From: Caprimulgus europaeus
Lineage: Eukaryota > Chordata > Aves > Caprimulgiformes > Caprimulgidae
DNA length: 64,000 bases
Assembly (NCBI GenBank): GCA_907165065.1
Contig: OU015524.1
Span: forward strand, 29,450,795 to 29,514,794
Direction: 5' to 3'
The notes under the pieces were generated by a model, which was given only the letters and a program-made list of their open reading frames with translations, was not told the DNA's origin and searched no databases. Below are positions 53,141-64,000 of this stretch, piece by piece (within the stretch, counting starts at the first letter, position 1; each line of letters starts with the position of its first letter). A program made the translations under genes and the position numbers.

Positions 53141-53180
53141 ATCTGTTAAGAGTGCTAATCATCTGTTAAGAGTGCTAATT
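53141..53180. repeat. 20-bp tandem duplication
   Basis: The 20-mer ATCTGTTAAGAGTGCTAATC occurs twice head to tail, differing only at the last base (C versus T). Near-identity suggests a recent slippage or repair duplication. Confidence 0.9.
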
Positions 53181-55119
53181 CAAACTTTGAGCATGAAGAG
53201 GAAATCTATTCCTTCTGTTATTTCATCCAGGGTATTTGGGGTCACCTCTTAACATTGACTATATTGGCCTATAGTTAAGGAACGTTGCTTAGCTATATGA
53301 CTTTTCCCTCTGGACTGGAGTGAGCTCAGATGGCATGGGGTGGGGAAGGCAGAGAGATAAGAAAGGACAACAGATCCTCCATGCTGGACCCAACTCTGAT
53401 CTCATAAGATCTGTGCAAATCTTGTGTGAGCTCTGCTGGTAAAAGGTTCTTTTTCTAAAAAGAGGGTGGGGGAATTCACTGCTGAGGTGAAATCTCATAA
53501 AGCTCTGGCAATTTAAGTTTTAGAAAAGGAAGTAGGAACCAAGAAAAATTGATGTTATGATTAACTTTTTATAGGAAATGAGACTGATCTTGAAGAAAAT
53601 AATCCCTTAAAGTTCCTATGGCCAAACACCACAGGTACTGTATTTTGAGGTATCTATCTTTAATGGAAGAAGGATGGTGCTAGACACTTGTCACCTTTGT
53701 GACTCTGAACCTAATGTTCTAAAACCTCTGGATAGCTGGGCTATGGGATACAGCTCTATTCAAATTGCCTGTAAGAACACACTCCAGCAGTTGGCTTCAT
53801 GCCATCATACCTGTCCCAGTGGAAGCTAAATACTGTGTTGTATGACTGACCTACATATCAATACAGAAGAAGAGAAATGTTCCCTGCTACAGTTTCTGCC
53901 AAGTGCTATAGAGCTCTGATAGGACAGATGAATGATGGCAAATGCACTCTTAATAAAGCCAGTGCCATTAAGTTAGAAAATGAGGCTGCTGTCATGTGTG
54001 AGTGGTGGCAGAAGCATTTCTAGCTTAACAAGGTCTGACAAGACCTCCTCAACATGTTCAAATGAAATCAATGTCAACACCTAATCAGTTAAGCAGGTAA
54101 TGGATTATTTTAAAAAAAATTAAACTGTAGCTGCACTAGCTCATTTGGAAAGAAGAAACATGTGACTCCTGCAGATAATGTAAAATGTTTTAACAGTTGT
54201 CACACTTGCTAGGTTCAAGGAGAAGCTGCTTTAACCTGAAGAACTGAGATGTGTATGGCAACATAGCATCAGAATGTAGGGCATGTCATGAATCTATGGA
54301 CAAAGGAATTTGCAAGCTTTATCAGTCACTGCCTGGGTTTGCATAACAGGTCGGCTCAATGAAATATACATGAACAGCATCTGTTTCTGCTTTTAAGACC
54401 ACAGTGTGCAATGTGAACCATCACCCACTGGATAGGTAGGATGGTAGGATAAGGATCCAGCACTTCAATGAGCAACAGAGAAAGTATTTGCTGTTGCTGC
54501 TGGGAAGCTGCTGAAAGAGGCTGAAAAGAGTGTGGACAAATGGCCTGAACTCAAGTTTTCTTAGGCTTTCATGAATAAACTAGAGAAGCTAGAACCATAG
54601 CTAACCACCTGAGATAGGAACTGGATAGCACTACAGCTCTTCTGCACATACCTAGTTACTATAATGGATTAGAATAAACCCCTTGCCTCGGAGTCTAGTC
54701 ACTGGCTAACTCATAGGCATGAGGCAGGTATTTGCAGGGTGCTGACACAAAAGGGTTCTCAGGCCTCTCTCTGCAGCACCTGCAGTGAGTCAGCATGGAC
54801 CAGGTAGATGCAAAGTCTGATACAGTCTGCCTGTTCTGTGTTCCTGGTGAAAAAAATCACTTTAGAAAACAGCTCTGAGTGTCATCACCTAGCTAAATTG
54901 GAGGTGCTGACCCTTCTCACTGGAGAAAACAGTGCACTGAACTGCACGGGGCTCCTGACCGTTCCTTCCCTCCCTGTCCCAAGGCTGCCCCTGTGTCTTC
55001 CCTCTCCGGTCCCCAGCACTGCAGTGCCGGCCAGAGATCCTTTTCCCCAGCGCTCCCTGCTCCCTCTGTTACAACAGGCCCATGCCTCACCACTGGGCTG
55101 GAAAACCTGCAGGCCAGCT

Positions 55120-55215
55120 TTGCTTTCATGCTGGTTTACACGAGGAGTGGCTCCACTGAAGCCAATTTGGTCAATAAATGGAGTAGGCAAAATGAGAACT
55201 GGGGTCCTTTCATCT
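55120..55215. repeat. Relic of an ancient amniote repeat
   Basis: GGTTTACACGAGGAGTGGCTCC, then ACTGAAGCCAATTTGG and AAAATGAGAACTGGGGTCC have the wording and order of an old amniote palindromic repeat (its usual core is a short stretch like ACTGAAGTCAATGG). It explains part of the long open frame at 54808-55386. Confidence 0.45.
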
Positions 55216-55399
55216 TTTTTTCTGCTTCTCACTGCTGCTACGGGGAACCACTCAAGACATGTCGGGAGTGTGTGGTGTGCAAGCCTGAGGCCATCATGGG
55301 CCAGCACCCCTGCAGTTATCAGTCTGCTGTGTCTAAGTGACACAGGTTCGGAGTGTTTTGAACATAACACCTTCACTACATTTTAATGGATCTTCAAGT

Positions 55400-55620
55400 G
55401 TCATAAAGTATCATTCTGTCATAAAAGATGGTCTTTATTAACAGACCAGGAGAACGGGAATCTTTAAAGTTTCTCTTCTTTGAAATAGCACTAATGATGC
55501 GTGCCCAGCCATCCACCTCTAAAAGTGAGAAACCCTCATTAGCGCCTCTAATAGCGCTTGGAAGTAAATGACAAACACTTCTCTTCCTCCTGTAGCCTCT
55601 AAAACCGTGTCAAATGTTCC
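55400..55620. promoter_or_regulatory. Candidate conserved block flanking isolated CpG island
   Basis: Complex sequence just left of the island, with AGCACTAATGATGCG near 55489 and the closely spaced pair CTCATTAGCGCC and CTAATAGCGC at 55536-55557. It is neither desert-like nor island-like. Possible control element at the border; inference. Confidence 0.35.
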
Positions 55621-55639
55621 TCGATGTCCCCAGTCCCCG

Positions 55640-56010
55640 CCGTGACTCTCGTCGAGGTGCTGTCAGGACCCGCCCGCCCGCCTACGGGAGCCCGCCCGCC
55701 CGCTCGCCTTCGGGCCAGCAGGTGGCGCCGTGGCCTCAGCCTGAGCCCGCGGCACCGCCCCCGCCCGCGGCCTCCCGCGAGTCCCCGCCCGCGCCGGGGA
55801 GGGGGGTCGGTCCCGGTCCCCCCTCCGCTGGCGGGGCCGGGGCATCGCGCGCCCACAGCCCCCGGGGCGGCTGCGGGACCGGCCGCGGGAGGCGGGCGGC
55901 GGTGCAGGGGGGAGTGCCGGGTGCCATTGCCGAGCCGGCTGGGAACTAGGGCAGTGTGACGGCACGGGCTTCACCGTGACGTCTGGGGGAACGGGTGGGT
56001 TAAGAGAGGG
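55640..56010. promoter_or_regulatory. Isolated CpG island in gene desert
   Basis: GC-rich, CpG-dense DNA for about 370 bases, the only such block between 19.7 and 63 kb. It contains a perfect CTCF core at 55715-55728. Frames on both strands are Pro/Arg/Ala-rich without domains. It may be a boundary element, an orphan promoter of a noncoding RNA, or both. Confidence 0.75.
55715..55728 (+). promoter_or_regulatory. CTCF core motif, plus strand
   Basis: The 14 bases CCAGCAGGTGGCGC match every position of the CTCF core consensus CCASYAGRKGGCRS. The motif points to the right, away from SIX3 and towards the expected SIX2 side. It lies inside a CpG island. Confidence 0.8.
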
Positions 56011-56219
56011 CCGACTGCGGGGGAAGGGGGGGGGGGAGGGTGACGCGACAAGTATTTGCGTTCTGTGTTTTGTATGAATACTCGTCATGCCCACGTGTGT
56101 CATTTCATGTTGTGTGCTGTGAAAGCGGCTGTTGAAGGAGGAAGAAGAAGACTGAAGAGGAAGAACACCATGGCATGGACAGAACTCCTGGAGGAGACAA
56201 TGCTGAGGCCTCTGCGCAG

Positions 56220-56592
56220 TCACAGAATCAGAATCACAGAGTGGTAGGGGTTGGAAGGGACCTCTGCAGATCATCTTGTCCAACCCCCTGCCAAAGCAGG
56301 TTCACCTGGAGCAGGTTGCCCAGGACTGCATCCAGGCGGGTTCTGAATGTCTCCAGAGAAGGAGACTCCACAGCCTCTCTGGGCAGCCTGTTCCAGTGCT
56401 CTGTCACTCTCACAGTAAAGAAGTTTTTCCTCATGTTTAAGCAGAACCTCCTGTGTTCCAGCTTGTGTCTGTTGCCCTTTGTCCTATTGCTGGCCACCAC
56501 TGAAAAGAGTCTGGCCCCATCCCCTTGACACCCACCTTTTATATATTTATAAACATTGATAAGGTCAACATGCTTCAGCCAGCACAACAATG
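56220..56592 (-). mobile_element. CR1 LINE 3' fragment, minus strand
   Basis: Read on the minus strand, this gives the C-terminal part of the CR1 reverse-transcriptase frame, including [20 protein letters not shown] and a following [13 protein letters not shown] segment. The CCCTTCCAACCCC 3' region then ends in GTGATTCTGATTCTGTG near 56220. The frame is open for 118 codons, so this copy is relatively young, but it is 5'-truncated and not active. Confidence 0.93.
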
Positions 56593-56599
56593 CCAGGAC

Positions 56600-58550
56600 T
56601 GATTCACTCTTCCCAAAGCTGCACCTAGAACCAGTGGAGCAGCTCCAGACAGGAGGGACCCCAGCCTACAGCAGGCTGAGCATGTGTCACATGGGGCTGA
56701 CAGGGACCCTGCTGTAAGTAAATGGTCTGGGGAGCAGCTCCACAGCAAGAGGTTTCAAGACTGAAATGAGTTTGGAGACTGATGGCCCTTGTTAGCATTC
56801 TTGGAGAAGTGGAGAATGGGGCCAAAATCCAGTGTTAAGTGGCTCAGGTCCCCTTACAGTGAGGTGTTGAAATCAGGCCAGCTGCAAAAGGCAAACAGAA
56901 GAGGGGTTATTGACCAGTCTAGCCTGTGACCATGGCCAAGTGGATTGCTATTTTTTTTTGTAGAAGATGAAGAAATGAAGTTATGTGAGTGTATATGGTG
57001 GAGAGTAAATGAGGGATGGAATGGATTGGTGCTAGAGAAGAGACTGGCTCTTGGTACAAGTGAAGAGCATTTTGTTGTAGTATGTTTGTCAGAGATGTCT
57101 CCTCTCTAACACACCTGTTGAACCCAATAAAAGATGTTTATTTTTCTCTTGACACCTAAAGTTCGTAACTCTGGAGTTCCATCCAAATCCTCTGCAGGTA
57201 TCCTGCCTACCACCAACACTTCTTCCTTCTTTCTATCCTGGGATTTCTGGCTACTCCAGGTGGAATAAGGCTTTGAAGTGAGGGTGGGGAGGGGGTACGC
57301 ATCATACCTCAGACCTGACCCATTATTTTGTGAGCTGTCCAAAATGCCACGCTGACCTTGATGCTGACCACCTCATGCTTCTTGGGCGATGCTGCCTGTA
57401 AAGTTAGTGCTTGCAGGCAAGAGAGAAACAGCTGAGAGAGTCTTGCTCTGCCCACTGTCTTTGCCCTCTTTATGTTGAGTGGCTAAGTGGGGAATGCTTC
57501 ACTCATATTTTACCAATCCAGAACCTTCTGTACTCTCTGCTTTCTCAAGAACACTGTCCACCTCCCTCCTGCAGGATGACAACTGAAGGACTTCTCTCAG
57601 CATAGTCTAAACTGGATGTTAAAGAGCCACTTAATTTTGAGCCCAGTATGTTAAGAGATAAACAATCAATGTTGGGAGGAATGGTGTGAGATCCTCACCA
57701 CAAAAAAAGAAAAATACTCAATGCAGATCTCATCAATAATTTAATTCCTTTCATTCCCCAGGAAGCTGATCTTTCTTGATTGGATAATCCATTATTTTCA
57801 GACAGAAAATGATTTTTATTGTGAATTCCTCTTAGTTTTGACCATAGCAGGAGTTTTCTACTTGCTGACTGGATGCAACCTGTCCTGAATGTATATCCAG
57901 CCCAAACCTTGTCCTAGAAGCTCCAGGGGTCTTCTCCCTAGTATGACATCTATGTGAGGGGAAAATGCTGAAGAACACTGAAAAACAGTGTCCAGGAGTG
58001 GTCTATGGCAAACCAATTCATTCAGACAAAAGGCTTCTCTTTGCTTGGGTTCAAATTGATCTAAGAAAACAAACAAACAAACAAACAAAACACAAAAAAC
58101 CCCAAAACAAACAAAACAGAAACAGAAAAAAACAAGTGGCTGGGAATGCACTAAATGAATTATCCCTGATGAGAATGTTCCCTCACTGCCATTATCCTTC
58201 CCGGCCACTCCTCACACCTGGGGCTAAAAATTGGTTCTTATTTTATACCCCATGTGCAATAAACTCATCACTTCAGGGAAGCATTGGACCTGTTTTGCAT
58301 GTGCAAACTGATTGCAACAGGACTGTCAAGAAATAATCCTGACACGGAAAATTAATCATTCATTTTCCTATGTAATCACAAAACTAGATGATGAAAGAGG
58401 TACAGTAACTATATGTGCATTTTATGAGGTTGTTTAATAGTGAAATCTTACCTGGAAATTAATTTTAAATTCCTCAAAGTATGCATGAAGTTGGAAAGGT
58501 TCCTGAGTGGCTCTGAAAAAAAACCCATCAAGTTTAATAGTAGTATATTG
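56600..58550. other. Intergenic sequence, no gene seen
   Basis: AT-rich intergenic DNA. It contains a low-complexity ACAA-rich tract at 58066-58118. No credible exon. Confidence 0.5.
58066..58118. repeat. (AAAC)n-rich low-complexity tract
   Basis: Five or so perfect AAAC units followed by imperfect A/C-rich sequence, continuing weakly to 58133. Confidence 0.85.
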
Positions 58551-58559
58551 AATCAAGAA

Positions 58560-59170
58560 AGGAGTATTTAGGGAGAGCAGTATTTGACATCATATTTCAC
58601 ATCTTCATTAACAGTCGGAGGGAATACAATACATATCACTGACACTTCCAAATGATACTGGGTTAGGAAATGTTACTAAACTGAGAATGAGGCATAGGAA
58701 TCCAGGAAGATTAAAATGTCGGCAGAAATGAACAATATGAGATTTATTTGAGGATTAAAAAAAAACCAACATAAAGATATTTATGAAAAAAATACTTAAT
58801 GGACAGTAAAGATTGGGCAAGCCAGTGAGTGCCAGGGTGTGTATGCCCCTTCGCTACATTGCTGTGCCAGTTCACAGTGTGATAACTGATCTCTGTGTTT
58901 GTTTATGTCATAGAGTAGATTTACAGTAGCTCTCATGTCATCTTACTCTGCTGGCATGTTGTGTTAAATTCAGGACAGTATTATTTGAACACTAGAGACA
59001 AACTGGAGAAACTTCAGGAAAGATCAACAGAAGCAATCTGAGATTTAGCAGAAAACAGATAGTTATGTATGTATATAAAACTGTGTAAGACATAAGATGT
59101 ATTTATGGGGATTTATCCTTTCACTGGGACAAATCAAGATATGTGCATTTTCCCTAATAAAGGCAGAAAA
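58560..59170 (+). mobile_element. Ancient CR1-family LINE relic, plus strand
   Basis: The segments CATATTTCACATCTTCATTAAC near 58590-58611, TTCCAAATGATACTGGGTTAGG near 58646-58667 (decayed form of the reverse-transcriptase Phe-Ala-Asp-Asp box) and GGAGAAACTTCAGGAAAG near 59002 follow CR1 order. Frame is broken many times. Limits are approximate. Confidence 0.55.
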
Positions 59171-62100
59171 CTGAAAAATATCATCCTGTATGCATAGAAC
59201 AGACACCTAGACAGTTCTCATTTTTGGAGGTGGTCTGTTCTGTCACTGATGACACTGAAAGGTAAAGTAAAAGCGTACGACAGGGGACTTCTAATCTATG
59301 AATTCTATACAAAAAATGAAAGTGGCAGAACAGTATGCCCCTCAAGCCTCTATTTCCAGCAAATGAGCACTTTTTAGAGATTATGTACATCACCTACATG
59401 ATTTTTTCATCACAGAACCAGTAAATGACTTACTGACAGCATTTTGTCAGAGAAACCCTGCCACAAACACCATTTCCTTGGCGACATGGTTGGCAATTGT
59501 GATTAAATGCTTACTGCATGCCTCACTGTGTCCTATCAGATCACAAAACCTTCACTATTACTGTACTGTGATAGAGAATGCTGATGGGAGTGAAAAGTCA
59601 AATACAGGGTTATGGCTTTGCAGTGTGAGAAAAAAACCTGTTTAATCAACAGCAGCGTTCTTCAGAGGTCACAGGCAATGCCAGTCTGGGTGGCGGAGGA
59701 TACACTTCACAGATAAAGGAGACTAGACTTGGTCTGGGACACGGTAAAATGTGTTGGTGAGTTTCACCTGTCTTTCTTGGGTGATCAGGAAATTTATAAA
59801 GATCTTTGGCTTGAGAGTTTTGATCTACAAATGAGTCTTAAAAGGAGTTTGAGTTAATATTGGGTTACCAACAGTTTGGACTTCCAGGCTTGTCAGCCAG
59901 TTCCCTGTCCCGGATTGCTCAGCTGTAAAATGCTTATGTTGTTTTTGTTTACAGGTGCTTTTAGATGTACCAGTATCCTCAAGAATACACACAGGTTACA
60001 CTGGGTGCTCTTCATGCTGATGTTCACTCTGTAATGGACAGTCAAATTAGCGCACTTGTCTGTTGTGAGGAGTTGCTCACGGGATCTCAGTAATACATTA
60101 TTTATCTTTTTTTTAAGCATTCTCATTTAGATCCCCAGATCTGATGAAAAAACAAGCACTGCACTGGCAAATCCAGCAAATCACAAATAAAAAGCAGTAT
60201 TGCCTTCCATCACCTATTTTAACTGAATAAAATTTATTAGTAAATGACAGAAGGAAATTTATTAAATTACTATAAATGTAAATAACCTGCTTGTACACAA
60301 AGCAGCAATTTTATTTTTGGCATAATGTACCCAGAGACTAGATACAGTTGCCACAAAGTTAAAAGGCAAAATTAATTGCTATTATGCTGTAAATAAACAC
60401 TGGGCTATTTTACAGCTCTGTCTGGCTTCTGTTCTCACAGCTTCACCTTCAGCCTCCTCCAGCCAGTACCGCTGCACCAGCTGGAGAATTCAGTGCTGGT
60501 GGTTTATACCTGAGTGGGGAGTACCTGGACTAGCAACCACAGTTTTCCAAGTTCCTGTTTGTGAAATACACACAAATGTTGCACAAACTCTTCCGACCTA
60601 CCCAGGAGTCAGCATTAATCACTCCTTGGAGAGTAGAGATTTGCAAGAAATGAGGAAATATTAATTACATAAATGTCTCTTCTCAACACATGCGAACATG
60701 AGCCAATTTTGCAGATAAAATGTCAGTGGGCTTTGGTGGCCGTGGGTCCATGGGCTGGTGTGGGGTGCATAAAACCCAGCCACCCATTTGCACCTCCGTG
60801 TTGCCCCATCTCAGCTTTGCACCGGGGCTGCCTGCCACTGCGCTGTGGCCCTGCCCGCACGCTCCGTCTGCTCCGCTGACTGCCAGGTTACTGACTGTGC
60901 TGCAGCGCTGACACCGTTTTATTTCTGCATGACATAACGGAAAAGGCCTCGGAGATTCCTTTATAATGCCACAGATAGACATAAACAGATGCTCCAAACA
61001 GACGTAATCAAACCCAGATGTGATCTGAAGATTCCCAGGCGGGCTCTGGGGTCCAGCCAAACTACACGTAGCACAGACTGACAGCAAGCTGGAAAGGCGG
61101 CAAGGGGCTCACCTTTCCACCCTCCTGATGCTGCTGAGCAGAGCGAGCTAAGTATGGCAGACACCAACGTGAACCAGCTACTGAGGGGCAACCAGGCTGC
61201 AAGATGGGCCCTGTCAGCCCTCGGGTAGTGCCTGCTCATGCTCCTGCCCCGTGCTGGCTGCAGGCATTGTTGCCCTTGGAGGATCTTTCTTGTAGCAGAT
61301 GATCCTGTCAGGGCCAGGTGGGTTTTTTTTACAAGAACCTACCCAAAGAGTCCTCTCTTCCACTGTGAAGCTTTCTTTCTGATGGGTGGTGAGTGACAAA
61401 GGGTGGGTGAGTTTTCTTTAACTAGCAGGGAGGGTAGTAAAGCTATTCCTACTCATATAAAAACACTTATCTGAGCACACGTTTCATTAAAGGGAGGTTG
61501 AGGAGGTTGTGGAGTGAAGAAAGCGGGGGACTTGGTGATAGAAATGAAGAGTGGGGAGAGTGGGTCTTTCCCTGTCATCCCTGTGCCTAATGCTGCTGTT
61601 TGGTTTCCACTGATTTCTCCTTTTCCAGAAGCTCCTGGTTCTCTGTCTTACAAAAGAAGACACATTTGCTGGGGAAGACAGGTCAAAAGGTAAACAAGGA
61701 CAAGAATAGTTTTACAAGAAGAATTGTGCCACCTACAGCAAGTCCTAGATTGGAGGCATGTGCTTGGTTGGGGCAGCAGGGAGAGTTGGATGAGTTTCAA
61801 GAAAATTTTGACTCAAGAACTTCCTAATTTAAGATCGTAGAATACGAGGGTGGAAAAAAAATCCTCAAGATGTAGTTATCTGAGCAAATGCAATGTGCAT
61901 TTATTTGAGAGAGAAGTAATCACTTCTTATATTGACTCATGCTATGGGTTTGATCCAAAGTCCACAGAAAAACTCTGACTGACTTCATGGATCCTTGGGG
62001 TGTAGGTGGGAACTTTGCCATTGTCTTCAAAAAGAACAGGGCCAGGCCTTTGCTCTTGGCCAAAAAACAAATGCAAGGAAAAGACACAAATCCTTTTCTA

Positions 62101-63060
62101 ATGCTTTAGAAATAATATATTATTTGAATTTCTAGAGCTGTACTGTTGTTAACATTAAGCACCCACAAATCGATGTTTTACAGCATATTGTACTTAAACA
62201 GAAATTTTACATATATCTACTTATATGCTTGTTGTAAAAAAGTAACTTAATAGAATAAGAAATCATATAAAGATTGCATAGATTGAAAGCAACATGTTAA
62301 AGAGCACCTTTGAGTCCTTCATGATTAAGATCAACAGTTTTCTGATTCGTGCACATGAACACTTTGCTTTTCAGAACAGCTATTTTATTTAGCTTTTCTT
62401 ACAGAAGTGAGCTGGGTGACAGTAGCTATGATTTCAACAGACCAGAGCAGGTGGGATTTTTTTCAGAAGCTTATACTAATTAATTTGAAGACAATATGAA
62501 AAATATTAATAGCACACCTAAAATATCAATTTGTCCAAGTCCGTATTGCATGTAGAAAAAGAAAGGAGAATTTTAACAACCTTTCTATGTAAAAACATCA
62601 TAAGACATTGAAATTGTTGAAAAGTTTTGGAGAGGTTTTTTGAAATGAAGGAGTCATTTTACATTTATATTTACATTTATATTAATATACAATGTATATA
62701 CATACAGTGACCATTTTAGAAAGAGATTGAGATTGAAAAACATACAATTATGTGAACAAAGAAAAAAAAAGAGATTGAGATTCACAATACTTTCTGAGAT
62801 TTTTCGATGTCTCATTTCTTTAACGTTATTTAGATTTTTCATGTCTATAAATAGGTAACACCAAAGTAAACTGATTTTGACCCCAGCTGCCCTTGTCACC
62901 AAACCTGTCCTTGGCAAGCACTGATTTTTACCGACTCCAGATTCACGGGGGATGATGGTACCATGTGGTTTGCGTTCAAGAATGCCCTGTAAATATAAAC
63001 AACTACTACGACTCGAGTACATTTAATGACAAAAATGTGCTAACGCTGTGCTGACGACAT
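59171..63060. other. Intergenic sequence, no gene seen
   Basis: No exon of SIX2 or any other gene is recognised. A near-match CTCF sequence (12 of 14) lies on the minus strand at 61726-61739. AT-rich short repeats occur at 62660-62705. Confidence 0.5.
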
Positions 63061-63074
63061 TGGCCCTTGCATTA

Positions 63075-63088
63075 CATTCCTTATAAGG
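63075..63088. promoter_or_regulatory. Overlapping TEAD (MCAT) and SRF (CArG) sites
   Basis: CATTCCT (63075-63081) is a TEAD site, and CCTTATAAGG (63079-63088) is a perfect CArG box; they share three bases. Together they sit at the left edge of the right-hand CpG-rich block. Functional binding is inferred. Confidence 0.45.
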
Positions 63089-63089
63089 G

Positions 63090-64000
63090 CGATGCTGCTC
63101 GATCCGGCTCGCCGGACTGCGGGGTGGTCCCCCCCGCACCCTCCTCCCTGCCCTCCCATCTTTGCTCCGAGTCAAAGAACCGAAAGCAAAGGTGGGCTTC
63201 ACCCCCCCAAGGGTGTCGGCGGCTCGGAGCCCGCTGCAGGGTCGCTTTCCGATGGCGCCTCGCTGTTGGTAACACGAAACGCCGGGAAACGTGAGAGCAA
63301 ACCCACCTCTCCTCCTAAAACTCTTGCTCCTCTCAGCTGCGAAGAGGATTAATTTTGGGAAAAAAAAACAACCAACCAAAAAACAAAACAGACGCCCGCG
63401 GCCCCAGGCCGCCGCGGGACGGAGAAGGGCAGCTGTGCCGGGGCCCCTGCACCCACCGTGCCCCCGGGGCGGTGAGGGGAGCCAGGGACAGGCGGGGGCA
63501 CAGCCCACGGGTGCGCGGTGAGAGGCCACGCGTGTGTGGCCGGCCCGGCCCCTTCGCCAGCGCTGCGGGGCTTGTCCTTCCCTCGGCCAGCTGGCAGGGC
63601 TTAGCACGGGGCGGGTGGGCTCCCCGGGGGCGAGGCGGCGGTTCGAGGATCAGCGGCCTGGGCCCCCCATGGCAGCCGCCCCGAGCCGGGGTACAGAGGG
63701 GCTGGTGAGGGCCAGGAGGAGCCCAGCCCCCAGGGCCGCTGCAAGGAAAGCACCTGCCCCGGCGCGGAAGTGCTTTTAATTAAGCGCGGTAATGACCTCC
63801 CCCTCGGCCGGAGGCGAGTCAAGTGCTTTTGCACTCCCAGCCGAGATCTTTCCCTCAGTGACTGCTTTGCCCGGGCTGCTAGACCCCGGTTAAAGTTACG
63901 GCAGCAGCAGGGTTAAAACATCACCCGGAGCCCCGGCGGCCGAAGAGGCCCCCGCGCCCGCGACCCCCGCGGGCCCCCCCGGCAGCGGGTGGTGGCAGCG
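63090..64000. promoter_or_regulatory. CpG-rich block at right edge
   Basis: GC-rich and CpG-dense DNA, interrupted by an A-rich patch at 63360-63392 and an AT-rich patch at 63768-63795 with TTTTAATTAAGC and GGTAATGACC. Frames on both strands up to 194 codons have no domain, and no homeobox is visible. It may be the outer part of the SIX2 regulatory region, which I expect beyond the edge. Confidence 0.55.

Larger units (their letters stand above)
44630..55380. other. Gene desert segment
   Basis: About 10.7 kb of AT-rich intergenic DNA with no supported gene. It includes a T18 run at 50415-50432, a 20-base tandem duplication at 53141-53180, and ancient-repeat relics at 46016-46065 and 55120-55215. 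The 192-codon frame at 54808-55386 overlaps a repeat relic and has no domain. Confidence 0.5.

Noticed and set aside
54808-55386. A 192-codon frame on the + strand
   Set aside because: Overlaps a relic of an ancient amniote repeat at 55120-55215 and shows no known domain.
61726-61739. Possible minus-strand CTCF site (12 of 14)
   Set aside because: Two mismatches at the 5' end; weaker than the two perfect motifs, and not needed for the border model.
63023-63607. SIX2 or another homeobox gene at the right edge
   Set aside because: I searched the frames for SIX-domain and WFKNRR-type homeodomain words and found none. The frames are island artefacts.

Overview
The window is vertebrate nuclear DNA, most probably from a bird. 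It has one split homeobox gene with GT-AG splicing, large CpG-rich islands, CR1 LINE fragments (one ending in the typical short octamer-like tail), solo LTRs of the common avian ERVL-like type, and long simple repeats. Nothing looks bacterial. Almost all other open frames are either low-complexity repeats or GC-rich island sequence that happens to stay open.

The only protein gene I can support is SIX3, on the + strand: exon 1 coding at 4949-5709, a 2,325-bp intron, and exon 2 coding at 8035-8227, giving 317 residues. The join restores one arginine codon. Both the SIX domain and the homeodomain are complete. Upstream (1-4948) are two very long purine tetranucleotide arrays, a CpG island, G-rich and polypurine tracts, a TAAT-rich block, and a compact promoter-proximal cluster of CCAAT/TGATTGGCAG elements, an X-box and an inverted repeat. 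The 5' leader carries two short upstream ORFs. The 3' UTR carries a strong G-quadruplex motif.

From about 9.2 to 21.9 kb there are no recognisable transposons. This stretch alternates between CpG islands and AT-rich, TAAT-rich blocks that look like developmental enhancers. From 23 to 63 kb the sequence turns into an AT-rich gene desert. It holds two inverted solo LTRs (one with an expanded CCCTTA array), CR1 copies of several ages and ancient repeat relics. An isolated CpG island lies at 55.65-56.0 kb, and a second CpG-rich block runs to the right edge.

The most interesting reading concerns chromatin architecture. Two perfect 14-of-14 CTCF core motifs lie in the intergenic part, at 21775-21788 on the - strand and 55715-55728 on the + strand. 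They point away from each other. In vertebrates SIX3 and SIX2 are neighbours separated by a domain border marked by divergent CTCF sites, so this window probably contains SIX3 plus that border, with SIX2 just beyond the right edge. SIX2 itself is not visible here.
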